This document shows, piece by piece, positions 37,701 to 49,420 of a stretch of DNA of 64,000 bases. The DNA is from Perilla frutescens (Eukaryota > Streptophyta > Magnoliopsida > Lamiales > Lamiaceae), in NCBI GenBank assembly GCA_026008535.1, contig BRKX01000014.1:23024694-23088693 (forward strand), written 5' to 3'. The position numbers and the translations under genes are program-made. The notes beneath the pieces are model-generated. The model did not search any database. It saw only the letters and a list, made by a program, of their open reading frames with translations, and was not told the DNA's origin. Position 1 is the first letter of the stretch. Each line of letters begins with the position of its first letter.

Positions 37701-37820
37701 TTAATCCTAAAATCGCGGCTTAGAACCGAAACATCTTAATTATGCTCAAAATTCCTTTTAATATTTCCTAATTAAAATTAGGAATTACTTAATCATATTC
37801 TGAAAATTCAGGTTGTTACA
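34764..37820 (-). mobile_element. Solo gypsy LTR, 3057 bp
   Basis: Plus strand TGTAACAGCC...GGTTGTTACA with a perfect GTTTC duplication at 34759-34763 and 37821-37825. There is no internal domain, so it is a solo LTR left by recombination, lying in the minus sense. It carries the conserved stem motif at 35592-35607 and, on that strand, TTTTCAAATATTTTCAG after it. 36820-37075 is an unusually GC-rich island in this AT-rich window; reading frames there on both strands (within 36667-37185) are a by-product of composition and show no known domain. Confidence 0.88.
35592..35607 (-). promoter_or_regulatory. Conserved LTR inverted repeat (solo LTR)
   Basis: Coding-strand GAGTACATTAGTGCCC preceded by CACT and followed by a TTTTCAAATATTTTCAG block, as in the other LTRs. 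Confidence 0.45.
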
Positions 37821-37960
37821 GTTTCTCTCTCTAGATTTCACTGATTTTTGTTTTCTCTAATTGCATTTCAATTGCAGTTCATCATCGTTGCTTCATTTCC
37901 ATTGCAAATCTACATATTTTCAGTATTCAAAATTTCTTCTCTTTGATCTATCATTTGTCC

Positions 37961-40900
37961 ATGGCTTCCGCTCCAACAAATTTTGTGTTACCAACCTTCC
38001 ATTCCATCTCAATCCGATTGGATCGCACAAATTACACATTTTGGAGAGCTCAGATCTCTGCTATTGTTCGCGCTCATAGTTTTAACAATCTCCTTCATGC
38101 TGATGTTTTCCACCACCATAGTTTCTTCCTTCCACCTCCGCCAATGGATCAGTCAATCCTGCGTTCCAAACCTAGATTCGACACGATAAATTTCTAATGA
38201 GCTGGATGTTAAGCTCCATTAGTGAATCTATGTTAGGCTATGTCACCCGATGCCAGACATCTCATGATATGTGAAATGTGTTAGCTAGCCTATTCCAGTC
38301 AAGTTCCAAGGTGAGAGTTATGCAGCTTCGTCTGCAGTTGTAAACACAAAAAAGGCGATCTAATAGTTGAGGAATTCTTCCTTAAGATAAGAGGCATGGC
38401 AGATTTACTCACTGTAGCTGTCTAACCAGTGTCTGATGAGGATCTTACTCTTCATATTCTTGCTGGATTTGGAGTGGACTATGATGAGGTTGTGGTGAAT
38501 CTTACGAATCAGAGTGAATCTCTCAATTTATAAGAGGTTTAGTATGCGATATAAGCACATGAAATCCACCTTCAAGGTCACTATATGCTTGAGTTTCCTA
38601 CTACAAATATGGATTTTCACAAACATAGCGGCTCTGTGACTGGGAATAGAGGACCTCCGTTTGAGTTTGGTCATCATATAGTTGTTGATAGAAGTTTTGT
38701 TCCTCGTGGTCGAGAGGGTCGAGGTTACTCAAAGGAATCAAAAATAGTATGCCAATTGTGTGGAAAGTCTGGTCATATGGCACTCACATGCTTCAAATGA
38801 TTTGATGTTCACTTAACGGGTAACAATTCTTCTCATTCTCCACAGGCATATGGGACTGATTATGCTTCATATGAATATCCACAAAAAGATTATGGTTATG
38901 AGAAAGATAGTGCTATGCTATAGTTTGTGGACAGTGGTGTAACCAGTCATGTCACTAATGACTTGAGAAATCTCACCGTCTCTTCTTTTTACACTGGTGT
39001 TGAACAACTTACTGTTGGAAATGGTAATGCTCTACCTATCTCTCTTTTTGGCTCTTCTGCACTCGAAGCTAATCACACTGCTCCTTCTTGACTACTCAAC
39101 AACATCCTACATGTACCTGAAATCACCAAGAATTTGGTTAGCATTTCTTAGTTTCCTAAAGATAATGGCGCATATATTGAATTTTACCATGATGTGTGTT
39201 TTGTCAAGGATCGAGTCAGCCACATGGTAGTGATGAAAGGAATGCTGAGAAAGGGACTCTACTAACTTGACACATCTACACTTCAACAGCTGCCAAGGGA
39301 TGGGAATAGAGTTCATCTGGTTCAGAATATAGAGACACAACCTGCTCCACTTCGTTCAGGTTTAGCCTCATCTTTCATTAATAAACAGGGTGCAATGAGG
39401 AAGATGTCAAGTAGCCCTCAGACCTATGATTGTATTATGGATTGTTCTGTTCAAAATTGTGGTAGTAGTAGCAGTATAATGACAAAGGAAAATTCTGCTT
39501 CAAAACATTATTCTCTTGTGTCTGCTAATGATACATGTCTGGTTTCTGGTTTGTGTGATTCTCCACTAAATATTTGGCATCAAAAGTTAGGGCCAGCCAA
39601 GAGATGATACTCTAATGAAAGTAGCTAAGAACTTAAAGATTGTTGTAACTCCTAAGTCCTTATCTTTTTGTGAAGCTTGCAAATTGGGTAAACTACATCA
39701 GAAACAGCATATTGCACAACATATTAAAACAACTAAACCATTTCAACTTATTCATTCAGATCTATGGGGTCCGTCTCACACTCCCCCTTCCAAAGGATTT
39801 CGATACTATATTCATTTTCTTGATGATTTTTTGAGGTATACTTGGATATAACCTCTAACAATCAAATCTGATGCCTTAAGTGTTGTTCAACATTTTATCA
39901 AAATGGTTTAATGTCAATTCTCTAGCACAATTATGGCTATTCAAATTGATTGAGGAAGAGAGTTTAGACCTCTTGTGTCTTACCTACAGAGCCTGGGCAT
40001 TCACTTCAGACATTTATGTCCTCACAGTCATCAACAAAATGGGAAAGTCGAGAGAAAACATCAACATATTGTGGATACTAGGCTCACTCTTCTTGCTCAG
40101 GCAAGTCTCCCTCTCACATATTGGTGGGATGTTTTTGATGCCCCAGTCTATCTCATAAATCGATTATCTTCTCCCACCTTAGAAGGTAAATCTCCTTATT
40201 AACTCATTTTCAAATTGATCATAATTATCATTTTCTTAAGGTGTTTGGTTGTGCGTGTTACCCCTATCTTAAACCATATAATAATCATAAACTGCAGTTC
40301 CGATCATCAAAGTGTGTTTTCTTAGGTTATAATGGTCACCACAAAGGGTACAAATGTCTAAGCTCAAATGGGAGGGTACATATTGTTGATACTGTCGCCT
40401 TCAATGAAAGAGAATTTCCTTATACTGAAATATTTTTTCAAACCTTCTCCAGCTACATGTTCTTCCCAATCTTCCTTGCCTTTTTCTTCGTGTCCTCCTC
40501 CACCCTCTTCTCTTCCCTTTAATCCTCCTCAAACTGATTCATCCACTCTTCCCTCTCACCCTATATTCTCCATCAGCCAAACATATATTCTGCCTCTGCA
40601 CTTTCTCAAAATGTCCATAGAATGACTACTAGAGCTAAGAATGAAATATTTAAACCTAATGTTTTTTCTCTTTAGACTGATCTTCCTATAGAGCCATCTT
40701 CTATTAAAATGGCTCTCTCCTATTTTGGTTGGTTCTCAGCAATGCAGGCTAAAATTCAAGCTCTTCAAGCACAACACACTTGGAATTTGGTACCCTATTC
40801 CCATGATCAGAAACTTATAAGTAATAAATGGGTTTTTTGAGTGAAAACTAAGACTGATGGCACCTTGGACAAACTGAAAGCACGGTTAGTAGTGAGAGGT

Positions 40901-41498
40901 TTTGAGCAGATTGCTGGAGTTGACTATATGGAGACTTTTAATCCGGTTGTGAAATTCTCCATAATTCGCCTAGTATTTATTCTTGCAGCCACCAAAAATT
41001 GGCCGATTCAGCAGATAGATGTAAATAATGCATTCCTAAATGGTAACTTGGAGGAAACTATTTACATGGTCCAAACTAAAGGCTTTGAAGACAAAGATCA
41101 ATCATTTCATGGAGTTCTAAAAAGCAAGAAGTTGTCTCAAGGAGTAGTGCGGAATCGGAATATTGTTCTCTTACTACGAACACTACTGATCTTATATGGC
41201 TACATTCTTTGTGCACCGAACTTGGTGTCTCTTTCACCTAGCCTTCCAAACTTTGGTGCGACAATAGTAGTGCAATTGCACTTGCGTTGAAGCCAGTCTT
41301 CCATGCTCGGACAAAACATATTGAGGTTGATGTTCACTTTGTCCAAGAGAAGGTTCAAGCTCATTTTATACACGTTGGCCATGTTCCTTCAATCGATCAA
41401 CCTGTCGATATTTTTACAAAATCATTATCGGAGAAATGATTTCTGATGCTTCGCAGTCGACTCAAACTCAAAGACTCGATTTAGTTTATATAGGAGTA
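37961..41498 (+). pseudogene. Copia-2 gag-pol remnant
   Basis: Starts MASAPTNFVLP at 37961 (gag: LDRTNYTFWRAQI). Then come a zinc knuckle CQLCGKSGHMALTC near 38750, protease VDSGVTSHVTND near 38930, pre-integrase (WHQKLG, CEACKLGKLH), integrase (HSDLWGPS, HPHSHQQNGKVERKHQ-like sequence near 40020), the start of RT (LKARLVVRGFEQIAGVDYME, IDVNNAFLNGNLEE) to about 41100, then directly RNase H (SAESEYCSL-like sequence near 41150, HVGHVPSIDQPVDIFTKSL near 41390). The YVDD part of RT is deleted at about 41105, and stops and frameshifts occur throughout. Not functional. Confidence 0.88.
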
Positions 41499-41769
41499 TG
41501 TTAGATTAAATTAAAATATAATTCTGGTGTAAATGCCTACGTAGCATGTTCAAGTTTTGTTTGCTGCAAATCTGTTAGAGTTAGTTAGCTCACATAATTA
41601 GTTAGAGTTAACTAATAATCTGTTAGATTAGTTAGATTGTTAGCTGAAGCTCCTGCATAAAATAAAGCTCTTGTAACTCTTTCTTTACACAATTGAATAT
41701 ACAGAAAATCATCCCCTCATACTTTCTCTCTTTCTCTCTCAAGATAAATCTACTTTCTATAGGTTAACA
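41499..41769 (+). repeat. Copia-2 3' LTR
   Basis: TGTTAGATTAAATT to AGGTTAACA, preceded by the purine-rich tract TATAGGAGTA. Gives the undisturbed form of the LTR that Gyp-1 split. Confidence 0.9.
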
Positions 41770-42000
41770 TTCTCTGTTGGGCATGACCCTCCAGAGTAGG
41801 TGAGTTCACCGAACTGGGTTAATATATCGTGTATTATTTATGCTTTCTTTATTTATGTTCTTATCCTCTGCAAAGATCATATAATTGAACGTCATAAAGA
41901 ATAACATGTACAAATAGTGCACTTGTTCCGTTTTATCAATACATATTACAATGAAGAGAAATTAAGATACATTAAGAAAATATAACTTAATAATAGGAAG
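41770..42000. other. Short intergenic stretch
   Basis: Nothing recognised; ends with the 10-bp target duplication TAATAGGAAG of the next element. Confidence 0.5.
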
Positions 42001-42703
42001 GAGTAAATTACACTTTTGGTCCCGTAAGAATAGGGTCCAAACACTTTTAGTTCCACAATGTACAATTTTGGTTAAAAGTTTAATTTTTTCGACACTTTTG
42101 GTCCCGCAGTTTATATTTGGACACTTTTAGTCCCAAAAACTAACAGATTACTTAACGAATCTTAACATCCGTTAAGTGCTTATTTTGGAGGAAATTTTTC
42201 ACTATATTCCCTCTATTTTTCACCAACTATTATATATACAAGCACACAAGAGGCATTTTACCTTCATTTTAACCTTATTTTTTACACTCAGTTTGTGGTT
42301 GCCTAATCATTTCACTAAGTTTAAAATATTTGTGGTTGTCTAACATCCTCAATATCAACAAAAAATGAAACGCAAAAAAAAAAAAAGAATGAGGGATGCA
42401 GGTTAATTACGTAGGAAAATGATACACATATATAATGTTCTTTAATTTTTTGCCCGCATCATTCCCAAACATTTTCCTTGATTTTGGATTTTGAGTTTAG
42501 GGATTTGATTTTCCTTAGATTTTTGGCAGATAGATTTTAGGGATTTTTTTTAAGTAATCTGTTAGTTTTTGGGATTAAAAGTGTCCAAATATAAACTGCG
42601 GAACCAAAAGTGTCAAAAAAATGAAACTTGGGACCAAAATTGTACATTATGAGACTAAAAGTGTTTGGACCATATTTTTACAGGACCAAAAGTGAATTTA
42701 CTC
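42001..42703. mobile_element. Mutator-like MITE with long terminal inverted repeats
   Basis: 703 bp flanked by a perfect 10-bp duplication TAATAGGAAG (41991-42000 and 42704-42713). Terminal inverted repeats are about 155 bp, starting GAGTAAATTACACTTTTGGT on the left and the matching complement on the right, with words such as GGTCC.AAACACTTTTAG and CTAACAGATTACTT shared. No coding capacity. A 9-11-bp duplication with long TIRs fits the Mutator superfamily; the family name is unknown. Confidence 0.88.
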
Positions 42704-42812
42704 TAATAGGAAGAGAGGCCGGGTATATTTAACACATTTTTTTATTTTTAATTTTTATTGTAAAGTTTAAATCATCAATCTTTGTGAAATTAATTGAGGG
42801 GGTGTTTAAGAA

Positions 42813-43650
42813 TTATATATGTGGTGTGTGTCACACGATCTAGTAAACCTAACAATTTGTCTTAAAGCGAGGATCAAATCTAATCTAGTATAGTAGCCCT
42901 CAAAACATCTTACCTTATTTGTTTGATTTTCAAAGATAATTGAATAAATCTAAAGCATTGATTCTAGCAACATTGATCACCCGAAAATGATAATCATATA
43001 GATTTAACTGATATAGATTTAATTGATGTTTTTCCCGGTCATAAGGGTGAGAGACTTGAGTACAAATCACAATTCTCTATAACCCAATTAAAAAAAAAAT
43101 GATATAAGTTTAATTGCACAATTAGTATAAACAAGTTGCCCAAAAAAAAAAAATTTAATATGTGACAAATTAAAAATGATACATCTACAAGCTACAAGGC
43201 GACAAAACTAGGCAGTCGACGTGAAAGTTACGTTCTTTGCTTATCCTTACTAGAGGTGGAGGAGGTAGAAGTAGAAGAAGAAACAAGGAAAATTGTGCCA
43301 TCAATTTTGCTACCAATACCCCTTGTCTCAATATTTGAGTACCTGTATTAATATATATGTTTAAATTGACTCGTCCTAAAATTGCGCAAAACCAATGCTA
43401 TGTCTACGCTGATGTCTTTAAACAATTTATTTATTGATGTTTATCTCATTAAATCAACACACAAATTAATTAATGTGCGAACACAAATTAATTATTATGC
43501 AATTAAAAATTAGAAATATTTTTTCTAAAAAAAAAAAACTAAAGGAAATTGATTTAATTCGTTGAATAACCATACGATCTGCTACTTGAATGATCGTTTT
43601 ATTATTGATTAAACGTTAACATGCATTATACATACGAAGAATTTAAAAGG
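42813..43650. repeat. Left copy, part 2, of the duplicated intergenic block
   Basis: Corresponds to 48870-49420 and then 61288-61560: shared words include GGCAGTCGACGTGAA, TGTGCCATCAATTTTGCTA, TCAATATTTGAGTACCTG and TTTATCTCATTAAATCAACA. At 43386-43394 (GCAAAACCAA) it shows the site without the LTR that splits the right copy. Confidence 0.78.
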
Positions 43651-44286
43651 CACAAAAATAGATTTATCATTATACTCCGATTGATTCAAAATACGGGAAC
43701 GAACTAAAGAGTTTATTTAATGAATGAAGACTATGACATGTGGAAAAATATAACCAAAAGGTTGAATTCACTTTGCCAGCTCATCAAATATTTATGTCAA
43801 TCTAGGCTTGATTTAATCAAGACGGACTCTATTTCAATGATTGATGTCCAGTAATTAATTTAATTGGAATAAAGAGAAATATAAGAGTCTAACATGAGAA
43901 ATTAATCGTACTTTATTAGACCTGTTGGAATAAAGTAAGATAGCAACTCTATCATAAAGGACCTTTAATTAATCTATATATGGAGCTAAGATTTACTCTT
44001 ATTATATTTCCCCTTTCCAAGAAGTTTCTTTTAATTTATTCTACTCTTCATTGTTAAAAATTGTAAGTTTGGTGATCAATATCTTAACTACTTTTCATTT
44101 ATATAATTTAGATGAGATTAATTAAAAATACTCAAATCAATATGAGACCAAGTTTCAAACAAAAACTAAATTCGAAAAATTGAAGCTGGAGCTCCACCAC
44201 TCCAACTTCCCATGCATGAAAACAGGGCAGAAAAAAGTAATACTAGTAATTTTGCCACGTGTTTGTAATTTTGTTATAATTATTGG

Positions 44287-44289
<3 letters not shown>

Positions 44290-44338
<49 letters not shown>

Positions 44339-44339
44339 G
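44290..44339. repeat. (AC)n(AT)n microsatellite
   Basis: About 15 AC units followed by about 9 AT units. Confidence 0.95.
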
Positions 44340-45212
44340 TATATGGTCTTTAGTCAATCAAATGTTAGGGAGCGAAGGAAAATTGGAGTAACTCTAAAGG
44401 AAAGCCCTCAAAAGGTCGAGCGTAGATAGTGATTGATTCGTGCTTGTGTTTTTCTGACTTTGATAAACAGAGAGAGCTAAATTAGGGGTCCAACATATGT
44501 GGTACCAACTCTATTCTTTAAGCATAAATTACTCAATTAAATCAATCCTAATTTCCAAATTCAATTGTGGTATTTGGTTTGGCTACGTATAATGTTGCCA
44601 TTTCCTTTTCATAGTCTAATATTCCTATTCAACTTATTCAAAACGCTTTATTTAGGAATTTTTTATTCTTTCAATTTTTTTGTGAACTGGAGACGGCTCC
44701 CTTTCTACATTGGGGTGTCTCCACCACATAAGTGTTTTCAAAACAACTCAAAGTTAAGAGTAAATACTTAATATATAGAAGAGGCCTTAAAGTAAACATT
44801 ATTTTGTTTATTTAACAAAAAGTACTTACTGTTCCGTTTGTAAAAGAAATGACACTTCATTGGTAGAGCATAAACAACATATCGCATATTTCATTCAAGG
44901 ACAATTATATATAGAGATATGGATACACTTTTTTTTTTTAATTTATAAAATAACAAAATTTAGCCGGCAAATGAAAATAACAAAAATAGTGAACTACGTG
45001 TACCAACTTCGAGTCCATAAAAAATGGAAACAAAGCCTATATACTATGAAATGCAATGGAATATTATGTTGAAGTTAAGATATTATAATGAAATCATATA
45101 TAGCTAGGATCGGATAAGTGTGCAGTGCTTGGCTTACAAGTATGTTCAGCATATTGTTTAATTTGTTGTACAAGCAAGCTAGTATTCTCTTTTGATGTTA
45201 GGTGTGAGGGCG

Positions 45213-45217
<5 letters not shown>

Positions 45218-45271
<54 letters not shown>
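45218..45271. repeat. (AT)n microsatellite
   Basis: 27 AT units preceded by CGCGCG, 185 bp beyond the HMA stop codon. Confidence 0.95.
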
Positions 45272-45274
<3 letters not shown>

Positions 45275-45455
45275 TAATGCCTTGCAAGTAATCACAAAAC
45301 ATATAGCTAGCATCTCTATTAAATCATATATAGCACCAAAATAAAAATAAATTTATAGAGCTAGCAGTGCAGTAGATGAGTAGTACTGAAATTAATATAT
45401 AGTATTAGCAGAAAATTAATTAATTGATGATGAAATTGGGTACGTATATATTTAA

Positions 45456-46235
45456 TTAGTAGAATATGCGGGGAGGAATTGGATATGGATATGAATATGG
45501 ATATGGATGGTATGCACTACCGGTGGCGGCGACGGCGGGGAAGTTGTTGTGTTGAATAGGCGGCGGAGGAGGTGAAGGTGAAGGATCCTTTTTAGGTGGT
45601 GGTTCCGGCGGCTGCATGAAAAGGTTACCGGAACACTGTCCGAACTGAATCCATTGAAGCTCTACTTTTTTTGATTTGGCTATCTTTCTCAATACTTTAT
45701 CTGGATTAGCAATCCCATTTACTTCCACCCTTCCATCTTGGTCCATTTGGAACCGCACTCCTACATTAATTAATAATTAATACTTTCGATCATTTAATTT
45801 CTACGTACAACCAATCTTTATTTAAACACGTATGTACGTATGTATGTATACCTCTGCAATTCTTGAGCAGTGCTAATATTGATTTTTCCCATCCTTGTTT
45901 CTTAGACTTCACTGTTAGGATACAAGTCTGAAACCAATTAACGAGTCAGAGATATTATATTAAAATTAATATAATATAATTATGATTAATGAGTTAGTTT
46001 TCACCATGAAAGCTACGTCGTCGTGTCTTTGCACCGCAGCTACGCCATCGCCATCGTGTCTTTGCACCGCTATTGCTGGTGCTGATGAAGAAAACATTCT
46101 ACCAACACTTCCAAATGCTTTCTTCATTAATTTGGCTGCAGGTTTTTTTACTTTTTTGTACAACTTCTTCCCAATCTTAACTTTCCTCCCAACTGCTCTC
46201 CAATATTCTCCGTAATTATTTCTCCCAATATCCAT
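45456..46235 (-). CDS. Heavy-metal-associated (HMA) domain protein without the CxxC motif
   Basis: Three minus-strand exons: 46005-46235, 45852-45927 and 45456-45760. The GT-AG introns are 77 and 91 bp. Spliced length is 612 nt, giving 203 residues with no stop or frameshift, so this is an intact host gene. Residues 17-41 are very basic (RKVKIGKKLYKKVKK). Residues 78-150 have the HMA pattern (TCILTVKSKKQGWEKSILAL, GVRFQMDQDGRVEVNGIANP, VLRKIAKSKKVELQW), but the metal-binding MxCxxC loop is replaced by SKKQGW. After 152 come a Pro-rich stretch (PPEPPPKKDPSPSPPPPP) and a Tyr/Pro tail ending RIFY. This resembles plant HPP/HIPP proteins, but there is no C-terminal CaaX box for isoprenylation. Metal binding is therefore doubtful; protein interaction through the HMA fold is likelier. 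The neighbourhood gives no functional clue. Confidence 0.85.
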
Positions 46236-48180
46236 ATTATTCCTACGTACCTAATAACTTCAAACAAACACAAAAGCTCCATTATTTTATTTTAATTTTT
46301 ACATCAAAACTCTAATACCCTAAATTCATTAATTTAAAACGCTACTCTTTCTTCTCTTTAATTCGAAAAAAATAACATTTCAAGTAATATATATTCTAAA
46401 ATAATCATATTCGAAATTCTAAGTAGAAATATAAAGTATATTATAATGAGTCAAATCTGTTCTCAGATCAAAATACGAACAATTATAAAAAAAAAATTCT
46501 AAGTTTCAAACATATATCGTATATATACTTTCAAAAAGATAATAATTTCACCAATCACCTGCAAAGAATAAGGAGCGCTTAAAATCAAACTGAGAATCAC
46601 ACGTCAGTCGTCTCTGAGATGACAATGATGCAACCTAGTAACACTATAATAATCTCAAGTAAATCACATAGGCCAATTCTAATTTAATAAATATATCTAA
46701 AAATTAGAAATCTGGACATAATTAAAAACATTATATAAAAGCTAGCTAGTCTTTGTTTACTTCTAAAGTTCAAAAACATTTCTGGAGTAAGATTCGAATT
46801 TAAATAAGTTTATTGACTAAATCTAAAAATCTGTGGGTTAGTATAGTAAGAAATATCTGAAATTATAAGTCCTTAAAAACAATTAACTTAAATTAGGAAA
46901 ACACCTATCCTCTTCTTAAAATTGGAATCAAAATCAAAACCTCCAACTCTCTTTCTACATTGTCTCTCCCTCTACCCATCTCTGACTCAACCCAGCAGAC
47001 TCACTTCTTCTCTTTTTCTTAATTTTCTGTTTTCTATTTAAGTTGTAAATTTATGACAAGAACTCAAACATGCATGTGACAACATTTATTCTGGTTTGTG
47101 GGTAATTAATTTGCTATTTAGTTGCAACATCACATCCTTCGAAAATCGAAATATACTCATATGAAATTGGAGGTTCGGTGTGAACCGGTAAAGGGGTTGA
47201 TTTTTAAAATAATAAAAGGGTTTTGTTGCTTGAGTAATATGACATTCTACATAAATTTTTACATGCATTACAATTATTAGGAACATAGAAACGTAGACTC
47301 TACAGCATTAGTAAAATAATCGAGCTGAGATAGATACCAGATCGAATAGCTTCGAATTCTCTTTTGTTTGAAAGCGAGCGTTGAAATCCTCCTTGCCCAA
47401 ATTTCGCGTGTAAACAAAATTTCTAGGTTTAAGATTTATAACGGAAATTACTAGTTAAAAATTACCTTGTTCATGTATGATCTTAGAAAATTTCCTTATT
47501 TCGAAAGATTTCATAGCATTATTCAAAATTAAAATGATTCCAAACATTAAGCCCAACAAGCAAAACTTTTTATTAGCCCAGAAGGTCTAGACGTATCTCA
47601 AATCATTTTATCAAGCGCGTTTAAATATTTCAAAGTACACAAAATAAATATATGGCCGATGCTCGAGTCCTACACTCCTACTCTCTACTCTAGTACTTGA
47701 GTACTAATTAGTTCACACATGAACCTTACCATATGAGACAGAGACAGAGACAGAGAGAGAGAGAGAGATATGAATGATATAATCTACACTTTATATGAAC
47801 ACCTCTCCTGGGTACCGCCGTACCTTTAGGGTAGCCGCATCACCAATTTTTATTATTTTATCTTGGTTTGATTAGTTTAATTTAATAATTATTTAGGATT
47901 AATTATTTAACTCAATTATGATTTATAATTATTTTTTAAAATTTAATTTTCATATTTTTAGTTATAATAATTGATTTTTAGGGTTGATTATTCCATAATT
48001 AGGGTATATAATTTTTTAAAATTTAAATTTTAGTAATATCTGTTAATTTTTTTTTAGAAAAAGTAATAACTGTTAATTATGATTGAATATATTATCTTTT
48101 TTTTTTATGATAAAAACTGATGAGATGAATGTCACAAGCGGTGCTCATATAAAGCGTGTTGGCTAATAAGACTTTATGGG
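46236..48180. other. Intergenic DNA upstream of the HMA gene
   Basis: Should contain the promoter of the minus-strand HMA gene, but no TATA box can be assigned with confidence. Contains a (GA)n/(GACA)n tract at 47735-47769. No other supported gene. Confidence 0.55.
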
Positions 48181-48189
48181 GTTGAAATT

Positions 48190-48500
48190 TCCTGTTACAC
48201 TATTTCGTGTTTCACTCCATGTTTCATTATTAAATTTGTGATTTTAATAATATTTATTATAAAAAAAATTAATTACAACATAAATAATCATAGTCAACAT
48301 TTATCAACAAAAAAATTGAATTAAAAAGATTAAAAAATGTAATTTTGAAAAAATCAACCATAATAATGAATTATTAATTGAAAATTGAAATTTAAATATT
48401 AAAAATAATTATAAACCCTAATTGGGTGGGGTGAACCCTAAAAATAATCATAAATTAAACTAAATCGCATAAAAATAAAATTGAAGAAAAATAAATTATT
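48190..48500. repeat. Dispersed AT-rich repeat, copy of 3540-3870
   Basis: See the shared words GTTTCACTCC, AACATAAATAATCATAGTCAA and GGTGAACCCTAAAAA. Confidence 0.6.
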
Positions 48501-48584
48501 TGAAAATGTAACGCGGAGTATAACATGGAAAGTGTACCAGGAAATTCCATGTGGACTTTATGTATATAATTTTTTTTAATAAAG

Positions 48585-49420
48585 AAGATAGTCATTGATA
48601 ATTGTAGAAAATAATATTATATATAAATATTAATTTAGCTAGCTAATACAATCTCATCCATAATAAATACACACTTGACAGTTGACACTACTCGCTTAAA
48701 TAATGACATGGGAAGAAAATGACGGGAACAAATTAAAACAATAAATTCAAATACGAGCAAAAATCGTTACGTCAAATTTAATTGAGTTCGGTTTTGCCTC
48801 AAAAAAAAAAAAATCACTGAGAAAATCCTTCAAAATATTAGTTAAACAAAAATGTGTAATCAAATTATGCTGATGATTATATGTGAGTCACACTAGTAAG
48901 CCTAACTATTCGTCTTGTAGCTAGGGTCAAATCAAATCTAGTAGATCCAAAGTAAGCATTGATCACCCAAAATTAAAATGATAATAATATTTAGAGCTAA
49001 CATGGAAAATCAAATTTCACATTAATTAGTATAAACAAGTTGCAAAAAATTAGGAATACAATTGTGTGTGACTAAAGAAATGATACATCTACAAGGCGAT
49101 GTACAGACTGGGCAGTCGACGTGAATGTGCCATCAATTTTGCTAAAGATATCCCTTGTGTCAATATTTGAGTACCTGGATTGATATATATTGTTAAATGT
49201 TGTCTCAAATTTAGGTCATTTCAACTTTGAATCACAAATGTTAGGCTAATTAAACAGTGATTTAGAATTGCTTTTTCAAGACTTTTGACTCAAAATTCAA
49301 AATCCCACATGTTAATAGGAGTATTAAATTTTAAAGGGGAAAAATTATTCCGAGAGAACCGCTTAAGATAACATGAACTTAGTTCAATGCAATTAATTCA
49401 TCCTAAAATTCAGCAAAATC
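48585..49420. repeat. Right copy of the duplicated intergenic block
   Basis: Continuous counterpart of the two separated left pieces 3058-3300 and 42813-43400. The join lies at about 48880 (GCTGATGATTATATGTGAG). It ends at the LTR target duplication AAATC (49416-49420) and continues at 61288. Confidence 0.78.

Larger units (their letters stand above)
34500..41769 (+). mobile_element. Copia-2: old degenerate Ty1/copia element
   Basis: Plus-strand element with a 271-bp 3' LTR (41499-41769) and a 5' LTR lacking its first 32 bp because Gyp-1 inserted there. The leader contains a solo gypsy LTR. gag-pol (37961-41498) is full of stops and lacks the RT catalytic core. The two LTRs are clearly diverged with several indels, so this is one of the older insertions of the nest. 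Confidence 0.88.
43651..45455. other. Intergenic DNA downstream of the HMA gene
   Basis: No supported gene; frames at 44565-44771 and 44860-45072 have no recognisable content. Contains (AC)n(AT)n at 44290-44339 and a 54-bp (AT)n at 45218-45271. Confidence 0.55.
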
